A stretch of 64,000 bases of DNA from Cichorium intybus (Eukaryota; Streptophyta; Magnoliopsida; Asterales; Asteraceae). Below, piece by piece: positions 54,676-64,000 of the stretch. Every line of letters begins with the position of its first letter. The first letter of the stretch is position 1. A program made the translations under genes and the position numbers. The notes under the pieces were generated by a model. It was given only the letters and a program-made list of their open reading frames with translations, was not told the origin of the DNA and did no database searches. The stretch is taken from the NCBI GenBank assembly GCA_023525715.1, contig CM042017.1, forward strand, positions 80,346,857 through 80,410,856, in the 5' to 3' direction.

Positions 54676-55440
54676 TGTTGGATTAGGTGTCTAAGCCATG
54701 ACTTTATATTTGTATTTATCTTGTTAATTGAAGCAAAGTCCATTTGGGTTGCCCTCATAGCAGGAGGATTGATGTAGAAGTCAGTAGAGAGAAAGGTTGA
54801 TTTATTAACTGGTTAATAAATCAATAAAAATAAATAAATAGTTTATTAATATATTTAAGTGTTAATATATTAATTAGAAACTATAATAATTAATTAGAAA
54901 TTAATCTAGAATTAATTGGATTTAATTTGGAGATTAAATTAATTAATTAAAAGTGTAGGGACTGGTTTTGTATTTATTCAATAGTTGAATAACTGGCTAG
55001 CCAGTGGGAGGACCAAGTTGGCGAGATTTGAGTGGGGCACACTCATAATCTCGAAATCCTAATTAGGGTTTAGAAGCCTTGGTCCAAATGGTCAACAGGC
55101 TTGCCCATTAAGGAGGCTCCTCTAGGGTTTCAGCTGTAACCCTTGGAGGCTATAAAAGAAACCTCCTGGCTCCCCTTTTCTGCACCACTTTCATCTCTCT
55201 GAAGTTACTCTGTTGTCTTCTCTCCTCATTGCTTGGGTGTGACTCCATTTGAAGCAGGACACTTGTGCTGCTAGCTTCTGGATCAAGAATCAAAGCTTGG
55301 TTCTTCTGATTTATTCTTTAGAAATAATTGTTGGCCTTTAGGTTATTTATTATATGTTCATAGTAAAAAACATAGATCTTATTTAGGGTTGCATGTGAAC
55401 TTAGGAATTTTCTAATTCATAGTTTATGTAAAACCCTTCA
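54676..55440 (+). repeat. Copia 3' LTR
   Basis: Uninterrupted 765-bp LTR. TATAAAAG is at about 55151. It ends CCTTCA, followed by the TSD CAAGC (55441-55445). Confidence 0.92.
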
Positions 55441-55955
55441 CAAGCACCCTCAGATATCGCCCTTCGATCCGGATAAAGTTATCTCTTTGTCACAGTTCTT
55501 TAGCCTGGTAAGAAGTCTGTCACCAACTGACTTGAGCTGTCAATCTTGGATGTCTTCCTTCATGTCCATGATGAAGATGTAATTTCTCATCTGAATGAGG
55601 TTTGACCTTCCTCGTTCCAAATGATTAGCAACCTTCGGTTCTCAGCATTGGACATTGCTTCAGATCCGAACAAGGCAAGGCTGCCTTAGTCCTGCTGATC
55701 TTCATGCCTTCGGTTCAACATTCTGCAGATCTTCTGAAGGGTCACTCCCTTCTTATTTCTGATCTGCCTTCTGTTTGATCTGACCAGAGCTAAGGACTCC
55801 CACTGGTACGAAGGTCTGAAGACTTGTCTGAGATGCACACCTCAACAACACTGGTTTCGTCTCGCCTCTGTTTTCTGGTTGCTTCGGAAAACTATTCCAC
55901 TTCGGCTGACTTGGGTCTTCCTCCAGTTCGAATTAGGCTCCATACTTTCTCAACA
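55441..55955 (-). repeat. E1 3' LTR, part to the right of Copia
   Basis: It matches 59700-60226 in the intact E1 LTR. On the minus strand it starts TGTTGAGAAAG at 55955, preceded by a purine-rich AAGTGGGAGAT. Confidence 0.8.
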
Positions 55956-58900
55956 ATCTCCCACTTAGAGTGGTGTTCTTCAGCATCTGTCCGATGAACT
56001 TCTCCAAGGACATTTCAGGATATGCTTCGACTGAAATTCCTTCGGACTTCTGAAGGTCATGTACTTGACTGCTTATTCCCATGCAATCAATTCAGTTGTG
56101 CCGAGTTCTTGCATGAACTTTCTGGACCACAGCGGCTAAGCTTGTTGATAATCTGTATGCCGAATCCCTCCTCCAGCATAGCATCAACCGTACAACGTGA
56201 GGATGGTGAACGAGGTGTTCTGAACTTCCTGGAGCAGCAATGAGAACACTCATCTCTGAGCTCCTATTCTTCCTCGTTATCCATACAGGCTCTCTGGTGC
56301 ATACCTGGTTTTCCATCAGCCACTAGAAACTTCGATTGGTGTAGCAGTGGAAGACATTCGGTCTGATTGTGTACAAGGATGCGAGGCTTCGCATCTGACC
56401 ATCTTGGATCTTCTTCCAGTTGGTCAAAGTACCAAGAACATTGGATGCTCATCTTTATCACAGTGAGGAGAAATGATATTAATCAACTCCACTCCCACTG
56501 TTTAGGATATTCACACCTTTTCTTGTAATTCTTGTTTTAGACAATATCTAAAGCCTGAACGATCTTCGTTTCTAAAGTGCCAACTTCGGCTGATCTGATT
56601 TGATAGAGAACCAAGTCTCGTTCTGGTCAAGCTGAGCATCTCTCATCTTTCTATTCATATTCCGTTGTATGGAATTTTCATCCCCATGTCTCCAAACGAG
56701 GTGTCTGGTACTCCCCTTCGGTTAGCAGTTGTACTTTGCCAACAAAGGTACCGTATCAAGGATAATTTTCAGAAAAATCACCTTCCATGTCAGTGAATGT
56801 CGACCTTGATGTCACCAGAACTTTTGATGCTCCCACTACCTTCGACTCTCCTGGTGCATGGACTGGTGAAGCGTAGTGAATTCATCTAAGGCAGATCGGT
56901 CCTTCATCTGGATGGACTTCACTTCAGTCACTGTCACTTTTCTAGCTCTAACAACTGTGACCCAACCAAAGACCTTTAAATGTGCACTATGCAGTTATCG
57001 CAGTAAAAATTCAAATTGCGATCATTGTTGCTAGTTGAAATCGCGATTTTTGTGTTGGTATAACACTGATATACCGGTTTTTTATATTATGTAGAATGTA
57101 TATTACGTAGAATTTTTATAATAGAGTATTAGTATATCTAATACAAAAAATATGAACTAAGAATATGAAACAACATTCTAGTTGAAGAAAATTAAAATTC
57201 ATTGAAGTTTCAACAACATTCAAGACTCATGACAATACATCTTCTCCAATAAATCAAAAACTTTATATGTAATCTGATGCAATTCACAATATGAAATAAC
57301 TTTATTTCAACCATATCATCAAACGCTTTATTTGCATATACTTGTTAGGAACTTACAAATCAGGTTCAATTCAAACATTGAACCAATTCGCAACTAAGGG
57401 ATGTAATCCCCTACTCAAATTACAAACATGGATTACAAGAAATCATCAATCGAATATAATGGAAACCTACAATTGTCAATTGAATAAACCTACAATCGAG
57501 GTTTCATTATTCGAGAAACAAACTGCTAATCAGATACCCCTGGTGAAAAAACGAGTGAAAAAATGAGTCAATCAGATAGACGTCATGAAGAAATGAGACC
57601 TGATACCTGCAATTGATAGCTTCATTGTTTCCCGATTGTTTCATTGTTCCCCAATAGCCTTACATCTGCTTATCCCATATCAGTTTCACACAAAGACGGA
57701 ATGGGAGAACAATAGTTATAAAGAGCTCTTATTGGTGTTACAACAAAATCGCCCCTTTAACCTTTTAGGACTTGATTCACTCCTGGACTTACTTGGTTAA
57801 ATCAAATTTTAAAAATTTTTACTTGCTAAAATGAAATAGCGAGTTAAAATTGCAATAGCGACCAACAAAATCACGCAAAATTGCAGTAAATAGCGCCTTT
57901 ATTAGCGGTACCGCTATTTTCTATCGCTAAATGAAATTTTACCGCGTGACTGTCGCTATACGCTATAGCGACGCTATAGCACGCTATTGACTGCTTAGGA
58001 TATGCAAGAGATACACATCCACCTTGCTGTCTTCCGTCAACGCAGCCAACAAGCCAACTGAAGGCTGAGGCTTCTTGAGCATGGTTCTTCACATCATTGT
58101 GAAGATACTTGCCCTTTTGGTTGGTTCTTCAGTCAATACTGACTTCAGATCTGAAGTCTTTGGCCTTGGAACTTCTCGGATTTGGGGACCCTTGCTTTGC
58201 TCTGCCTCTTCTTTTGGCTTCGGGGGTTAACTTTGATCAGAGACTGTCACATCGATAAGGACCGAGGCTGTGACTTCTGACTTTGGTGCTGACTTTCAAC
58301 ACTTTAGTGAGTTTCTACCACTTTTGCTACCGGAGGAATGATGGGGATATCTGGTTTTGGCCTATTGATGTGTCAGAAGGACCATGTCCAACCTGAGACG
58401 TCGGATGCCCGTTATTTATGTGACCTCTTCTAGACAGACAGTGGAACCTGGCTTCGGAAAAATGAGGCTCCACAATGGAACCGATTTAATTGTCTCGTGG
58501 AAGAAAGCATCCACTTCTCGTTGGCTTCACAGTGACTATGGCTCAATCCTTGGTCGTCACTGTGAGGATGCCACCATCATCTTTGTCCTCACCTTCCAAC
58601 TCCGTCATCGCTTCTCCAGATGTAGTCAATCTCTCTTTCCTGTTGTTGATAACTGTGACTCCTGCTCCTATCTCTCTCCATCTGTTCTCGGTTGGAAACT
58701 GGGGCAAGGCTCATAGAAACGACAATTCTCTTTCTCCATATTACAGTTGATGTCAAGCCTGCCTCTGGCTTTGTTCTCTCTTCAACTTAGTTCTTCCACA
58801 GCCACTGCTTCACCTCCAGGTTGAGCAAACCATGGACAGGTGCAGCAGATCTGGCAAGGTCAACCTTACGTCTACATAGTCCAAGATTCAAAGACATCAA

Positions 58901-58956
58901 CTCTTTTTTGTCGATCTTGGACCTCCGACTTCAACCATAAAGCTCTGATACCAGTT
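55956..58956 (-). other. E1 interior, no recognisable gag-pol
   Basis: About 3 kb between the E1 LTRs, interrupted by an AT-rich insertion at about 56985-57995. Short open frames exist on both strands, but none has domain motifs. The primer site on the minus strand is TGGTATCAGAGC at 58953-58942. Confidence 0.55.
56985..57995. mobile_element. hAT-like non-autonomous DNA transposon (tentative)
   Basis: AT-rich insertion whose ends carry related inverted sequences: GCAGTTATCGCAGT on the left and, inverted, GCAGTCAATAGCGTGC on the right. The right subterminal region is full of CTATAGCG repeats (57880-57985), a pattern seen in plant hAT elements. No transposase and no clear 8-bp TSD were found. 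Confidence 0.4.
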
Positions 58957-60226
58957 TGTTGGGCACATCGGAATGGGCGCACCAACACACACAAGGCCAA
59001 GTACTTCGACAGACTTTCGTAAAACTATCTAGACAAATGAGTAATGTGAAGGTTTGAGAATGATAAAACAAAAGGATATAAAGTGGTTCACATGGCCGGG
59101 CTATGTCCACTGTGAGAAACGAGAGAAACTTTCATTAATAAACTTCAATGATTTACAAGAGAGAAACTATGACTACTAATTTTAGCATTTTGAAGATACA
59201 ATAAAGCATATAACGGAGATTGTACTATAAATAGCGGGATATGGAAGCTTGATCACGCAAGGTCTTGGGCGGGAAAGAGCAACATGACAAACTATCCCTG
59301 CACCTTGTCAATTTATAGACTGATAAAGCGACAACACCATGCTGCCTATGCTGCCTCTGACACTGAACAATATTCCTTGCGTGTTCCCAAGATTCTTCTA
59401 ACATAGGGATGTGACAACACCAATATCGAACACAACCGAGGCCTCGCCATCTGTTGAGGGACCCCATTGGTCTTCGGTTGAGGTCTTCCTTTCGAAATGT
59501 ACTTGTCCGACTTGTGTTTTTGCAACTACTGTCGAGCTCTACTTCAGAAAGGATTAACTCTTCTTTCAAGAAAGAATTTCTTCTTCCGAACTTGACTTCA
59601 AACAGAGGATACTATTGATTCGTCTTCTCCTGCTGCTGATAAGTTCATTCCTGTGACCATAACACGAGCTATTGCTGTCACGATGAACTATGACCCGCAT
59701 GAGACACTAATGAACAGGCACCCTTGGATATCGCCCTTCGGTCCGGATAGAGTTATCTCTTTGTCACAGTTCTTTAGTCTGGTAAAAAGTCTGTCGCCAA
59801 CTAATATCAACTGTCAATCTTGGATGTCTTCCTTTATGTCCATGTTGAAGACGTAATTTCGCATCTGAACGATGTTTGACCTTCCTCGGTCCGAATGATT
59901 AGCAACCTTCGGTTCTCAGCACTGGACATTGCTTCGGATCTGGACAAAGCAAGGTTGCCTTAGTCCTGCTGATCTTCAAGCCTTCGGTTCAACCTTCTCC
60001 AGATCTTCTGAAGGGTCACCACCTTATTTCTGATCTGCCTTTTGGTTGATCTGACCGGAGTGAAGGACTCCCACTAGGACGAAGATCTGGAGACTTGTCT
60101 AAGATGCACACCACAACAGCACTGGCTTCTTCTCGCCTCTGTTTTCTGGTTGCTTCAGACAACTGTTCCACTTCGGCTGACTTGGGTCTTCCTCCGGTTC
60201 GGATTAGGCTCCACACTTTCTGAACA
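58957..60226 (-). repeat. E1 5' LTR, intact
   Basis: 1270 bp, from TG at 60226 to CA at 58957 on the minus strand. It includes the Copia empty site at about 59655-59745. Confidence 0.82.
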
Positions 60227-60248
60227 CAAAACTAGTAATCTCTCTCTC

Positions 60249-60850
60249 CCTACATGAAAAGCCTTTCTTAGTGACCATGTTTTTAGTGACAACCAAAATA
60301 AAATAAAAATATTTTTTGTCAAATTTTATCACTAATATTAGTGACTTAAAAAAAGCTTATTGAGAAAAGAGGTGGCCACTATATGGGAAAATTAGTGACC
60401 AAAAACAGTAGTTACTAAGTATTTTTTGTTTTTAGACTTCACTAAACTGAAAAATAAAATAAAATATTATTTTCAAATGTTATTACAAATATTAGTGACT
60501 AAAATTAATGGTCACCACATTAAAAGTTTACTGACAAAAAAGGTGGTCACTATATTAGAGAATTAGTGACCAAAAAGAGTGTTCACCAAATATATTTTTT
60601 TGTTGTTAGACTACACTAAACCGTAAAATAAAATAAAAATATTTTTTCAAATGTTATTACAAATATTAGTGACAAAAAAGATGGTCACCATATTAGAGAA
60701 TTACTGATAAAAAAACAATGGTCACTAAGTATTTTTCGTTTTTATACTTCCTTAAAAGTTACGTAAAATCATTGTGACGATAAAAATTGGTCATTGAATT
60801 TACATGAAAAATTTTAATAACCATAAAATAATAGTCAGTAGCCATTTTAA
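60249..60850. mobile_element. CACTA-like subterminal repeat region
   Basis: It starts with a degenerate CACTA-type end (CCCTACATGAAAAG) followed by many TAGTGACC and GGTCACTA motifs in both orientations, within a repeat of about 190-200 bp seen roughly three times. This is typical of En/Spm-like element ends. No transposase is present. Confidence 0.55.
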
Positions 60851-60889
60851 TAATTATTTGTTTAATATATATATTTTATTATCATAGAA

Positions 60890-61150
60890 ATTAGACAAAA
60901 CTGCAAAAATGGTCCCTGTAGTTTGTGATTTTCTTTGGATAGAGTCCTTTGACTTTCAAAATCGTGAAAATAGTCTTTGTGAGGAGGTTTATTTGTGGAT
61001 TTAGTCCCCGTCCAAGTTGAAATATATATTACCCTTTCAATTTATTTTTCCTATTATTTTTTAGTATTTTTAATTTTAAGTAAATAATAAAAGAAACTAA
61101 ATCCCACCCCACCCCGACTAAGCCCAACCCACTCACTGTCTCTCTTTATT
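60890..61150. mobile_element. Fragment of the GTCC.TGTGGTTT TIR family
   Basis: GACAAAACTGCAAAAATGG and the following TCCCTGTAGTTT match the terminus of the 21336-22893 element. The CCCCACCCC stretch at about 61100 also resembles its interior (21540). The other end is not found. Confidence 0.5.
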
Positions 61151-61416
61151 ACTCTCTTTTTCTCGGTCAACAAAAAAATAGGGGCCTACTATTGATCTCC
61201 CCCTCTATATATGAGGGGCTATGTTGCAAATCATTAAAAATGTCAATTCATGTATATTAACGTTTATCAGCTTTGAGAGTCATCATGTCATAATAGGCAT
61301 TTGCATTTCAAAGTGTTTTCACAGATTATTTAATAAAAATTTCATAGTTTTCTAATATTATTGATAGACATTTTAAATTCATATATATCACATGCATTAC
61401 TTTTTATCTACGTCCG

Positions 61417-61570
<154 letters not shown>

Positions 61571-61694
61571 ACGACGGATAGTTTGATGTTGCTATTATCA
61601 TTAAAGAACCAACTACCAAGTATGTCTCTACTATCGGTAAGGAAATGAAATTACATTGCTAATATTCATAAGAAAACGAAGTTACATTACTATT

Positions 61695-63060
61695 ACATGT
61701 AAAAATAATGGGTGGACTTTTCTTGCCAAGGGCAGAACATGCATCAATTTCTTCTTTCACAAAATCAAATTCATAGTCTGCTTTCCATAATTGACGTTTT
61801 AAAGAAAATTTAGTAAACGATTAAAAAGGCTAAAAATTTATTCAGGGAAATAAAAATATAACCTCTAGTCTCTGGATCTTGAATTTGTAATTTGGAACTT
61901 TGAAAGAAGCATTCGGTAACAAGATTGTTCATGACATATGAAAAAGTAATTAGTTCGAATGTAATTCTTATTTATGGAAGGTTAATATAGCTTTTTGGTT
62001 GTCCGAACAGGTTACTTTCACTCAAAAACTGCAAGTAGTTAAAGAACCTTATGCCCTTATTCCATGAATAAAAAGAAAATTAAAATGGGTAATGCAACAA
62101 ATAGCAATGTGCTTTAATTTGTTTTTGTATTACGGCATCCTAATTCCATTTTTTATTATAGCATTATACTCGCTCATAAATCTATGCAATCTTACAAATG
62201 TCATCCAAAAAAGCAATTTCATTGTTGTCATCAAGTAGTTTTATCAAAGTACAATGTCCAGATAGAATAAAGTACAATGTTACAATTAAGTAATTTTTTC
62301 AAAGTATACTGTGTAAATAAGTAAAAATTGAGAAGTACATTTTTATAGTTGGATAGATTTTTCAAAATATATCGTCTTAATAAGAAAGAAGGTAAATTGA
62401 CAATGTTATAATATAAAGTAGTGAAAGTAAGATGCTATAATAAAAAAGTAAATCAAAGTAAGTTGTTATTCATGCATTTAGCCTTAAAGAATAACGTTTA
62501 CCAATGAGACGTCAAGGAAATTTTATTGTCTAGATGATAAGCACTCATCCAATCCTTTACACGATTTAGTTGTTTATCTTCAGTCGGGATCGGGATCCTG
62601 AGCATCATCTGCATATTTAATATTTTATCTTGTAGTCATATCATAAAAAAATCCATCTTTTTATATATTTTGTAAAATTTGTGAAGAATTAAAATAGGAT
62701 GCTACAAAAAAAATCAATGAACTTACATTTTTATAAATAAAGCTGTATACTACATGATGTCTCTCAAGCTTTTGACTTTATTTTATTGGGTTTATTTCCA
62801 GACGCTAATGGGCTGAAGGAGGAACAACATTTGAAACTATCTTTCTACCAAATACATTTTCTTCCGTAGCTTCTGGTGAAGTAATAATGATATTTCAAAA
62901 AGTTAATATGCAAATCATAAGTAAAATATCAAAATGATTTAAATTGCACCTCTTCTGGAGCGTCTTTCTTGGTAAAGCAACTATCTGTATTGTGTTCTTG
63001 GATTGACAAATATTTTAGTACCTTTTGACATGTATTAGGTCTGAAACAGAAGCAACCCCA
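61695..63060 (-). other. Unrecognised exon-like stretches, minus strand
   Basis: Several short open stretches with protein-like composition and nearby splice-like sites lie on the minus strand: 63041-62952 (CQKVLKYLSIQEHNTDSC, donor GAG|GTGCAA), 62878-62805 (EATEENVFGRKIVSNVV, then stop), 62605-62500 (PTEDKQLNRVKDWMSAYHLD), about 61935-61862 (donor GAG|GTTATA) and 61802-61700 (RQLWKADYEFDFVKEEIDAC). The junction phases I tried do not all fit. They lie upstream of the minus-strand Helitron 3' end, so a captured gene fragment is possible. I do not recognise the family. Confidence 0.3.
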
Positions 63061-63115
63061 CTTACCTTTATTATTTGTTTGCAACTGTTAAAAATATGAA
63101 ACAAATACATTGTAT

Positions 63116-64000
63116 TGTCACACCCCCAAACCACGATGGCGGAATCGTTTGAGGGCGGAACAGGACATAGTATCACGACCATTGCATACATTGAAACATA
63201 AGTAGATAAAAATCATCATACATTATAATTGGAAAGTTACATTGTTCAACGGTATTGTTTCAACCCAATTACAGTATGATATTGAAATAAGTAAAAGAGA
63301 CGTCTGCGCGTCCCATCCCAAAAGGTTAGTCGGACCGGACTAATTGTTCCCTGAGAATACAAGTAATTTGAAAGAGTGTCAACATTACGTTGTTGAGTTC
63401 ATAAGATTTTTGTATGAGAAAATCCATAATCGTTTTTCCTTGTAAAGAGATATTGTTTGAAACCAGAAAATCCAATATTTTCTTATAAATGAGTCGTAGT
63501 CTTAAAAATCCAAAGACCAAAAATGTATAAGTGTTCTATACTTGAAAATTGTATTTACGTAGTCTTATTCTTGTATGAAACCATGTAGATACATGTTTAT
63601 TCGTAGATTAATTGTAGATCTAATTTCGTAAAACCCTTGCGTAAGTAAAATCGTACTTTTATTTGTATCTTACTGAATTATAGTTATAATTCCATAAAAC
63701 TCGTATGTATAAGTAAACCGTTCTTCTATTTATATCTTGATAAAATGTAGTTTTAATTTCCATAAAACTTGTATGTATAAGTATTACCATACTTATATTT
63801 GTAACTTGTTAGAATGTAGTTTTAATACCATAAAACTTGTTTGTATATGTAAATCGTACTTATGTTCACATCTTAATGAAATGTAGTTTTAATTTCCATA
63901 AAACTAGCATGTATAAGTAAAGCCATACTTATATTTGTAACTTGTTAGAATGTAGTTATAATACCATAAAACTCGTATTTATAAGTAAAACCGTACTTAT
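63116..64000 (+). repeat. Start of a Gypsy-type LTR, cut by window edge
   Basis: TGTCACACCCCCAAACC is a typical LTR 5' end in plant Gypsy elements, followed by GGCGGAATCGTTTGAGGG. At least 885 bp lie in the window and the element runs off to the right. No coding frame is seen. Confidence 0.6.
63624..64000 (+). repeat. 68-bp tandem repeat in the LTR
   Basis: CCATAAAAC occurs at 63692, 63760, 63828, 63896 and 63964, exactly 68 bp apart, with a diverged unit before them. Each unit also holds GTATAAGTA and TGTAGTT blocks. The array continues past the window. Confidence 0.9.

Larger units (their letters stand above)
22967..55440 (+). mobile_element. Copia-type LTR retrotransposon, non-autonomous, heavily nested
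   Basis: The LTR starts TGTTGGATTAGG and ends AAACCCTTCA. CAAGC precedes the 5' LTR (22962-22966) and follows the 3' LTR (55441-55445) as a TSD. The primer site is TGGTATCAGAGCC at 29045. A Copia-like gag remnant follows; no RT or integrase frame was found. G1 lies in the 5' LTR and G2 in the interior, and the tandem duplication doubles the 5' half. The 5' and 3' LTRs differ by several percent by eye, so this insertion is older than G1 and G2. Confidence 0.85.
22909..60226 (-). mobile_element. E1: outermost minus-strand LTR retroelement, disrupted by nested insertions
   Basis: On the minus strand the 5' LTR is 60226-58957 (TGTTCAG...CCCAACA). Next come a TGGTATCAGAGC primer site at 58953-58942, about 3 kb of interior, a polypurine-like AAGTGGGAGA just before 55955, and the 3' LTR from 55955 (TGTTGAG). 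This LTR is split at 55441 by the Copia element and resumes at 22966, ending near 22909 where the TIR transposon begins. The interior has no gag-pol I can recognise. The far end of the 3' LTR is missing. Confidence 0.75.

Noticed and set aside
58384..58750. Overlapping 110 and 86 aa plus-strand frames in E1
   Set aside because: They are antisense to the element, have no motif and overlap each other in different frames.

Overview
This window is from a plant nuclear genome, a core eudicot rich in transposons. The evidence is plant-type chromovirus Gypsy and Copia LTR elements with initiator-Met-tRNA primer sites, CTAG-ended Helitrons, a CACTA-like element, a plant 2-oxoglutarate dioxygenase (2OGD) with the usual family introns, and an RWP-RK (RKD) sequence. 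The LTR style resembles Asteraceae such as lettuce, but that is a guess. There are no prokaryotic features.

Region 1 (1-4.5 kb) holds a partial minus-strand Gypsy LTR with an array of hairpins, then an element with terminal inverted repeats set between two (AT)n arrays.

Region 2 (4.5-20.1 kb, minus strand) is one host gene. It encodes an intact 365-aa 2OGD of the ACC-oxidase-homolog type in three exons. Intron 1 is about 14.35 kb and contains a complete young Tekay/Del-like chromovirus (6849-15400, TSD ATTAC, LTRs nearly identical, one in-frame stop), a complete non-autonomous Helitron (15973-19070) that carries a SINE, another Helitron 3' end, and long (AT)n arrays. Intron 2 is a 97-bp GC-AG intron.

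Region 3 (21.3-60.2 kb) is a nest of transposons. The outermost layer is a minus-strand LTR element (E1). A plus-strand Copia element (22967-55440, TSD CAAGC) lies in its 3' LTR. Two non-autonomous Gypsy families lie inside the Copia: G1 in its 5' LTR (TSD GAGGC) and G2 in its interior (TSD CTGAA). A 12.1-kb segment (22667-34766) was then tandemly duplicated to 34766-46854, with about 1 nt of microhomology at the junction. Each duplicate therefore carries the Copia 5' LTR, G1, the Copia gag remnant and the G2 5' LTR. The full-length G2 in copy 2 contains, antisense and with introns and a TATA box, a pseudogene of an RKD transcription factor. The undisturbed E1 5' LTR at 58957-60226 preserves a paralogous empty site for the Copia insertion.

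Region 4 (60.2-64 kb) holds CACTA-like subterminal repeats, a fragment of the same TIR family seen at 21.3 kb, an (AT)n array abutting a Helitron 3' end, several unrecognised exon-like stretches on the minus strand, and the start of a Gypsy LTR with 68-bp tandem repeats that runs off the window.

The observations most worth pursuing are the RKD capture, the LTR architecture shared by four Gypsy families (GTGAG/CTCAC palindrome, hairpin array with a constant loop, acceptor-like site), the nested and duplicated structure with its internal empty site, and the repeated contact between mobile-element ends and (AT)n arrays. All alignments and counts were made by eye.
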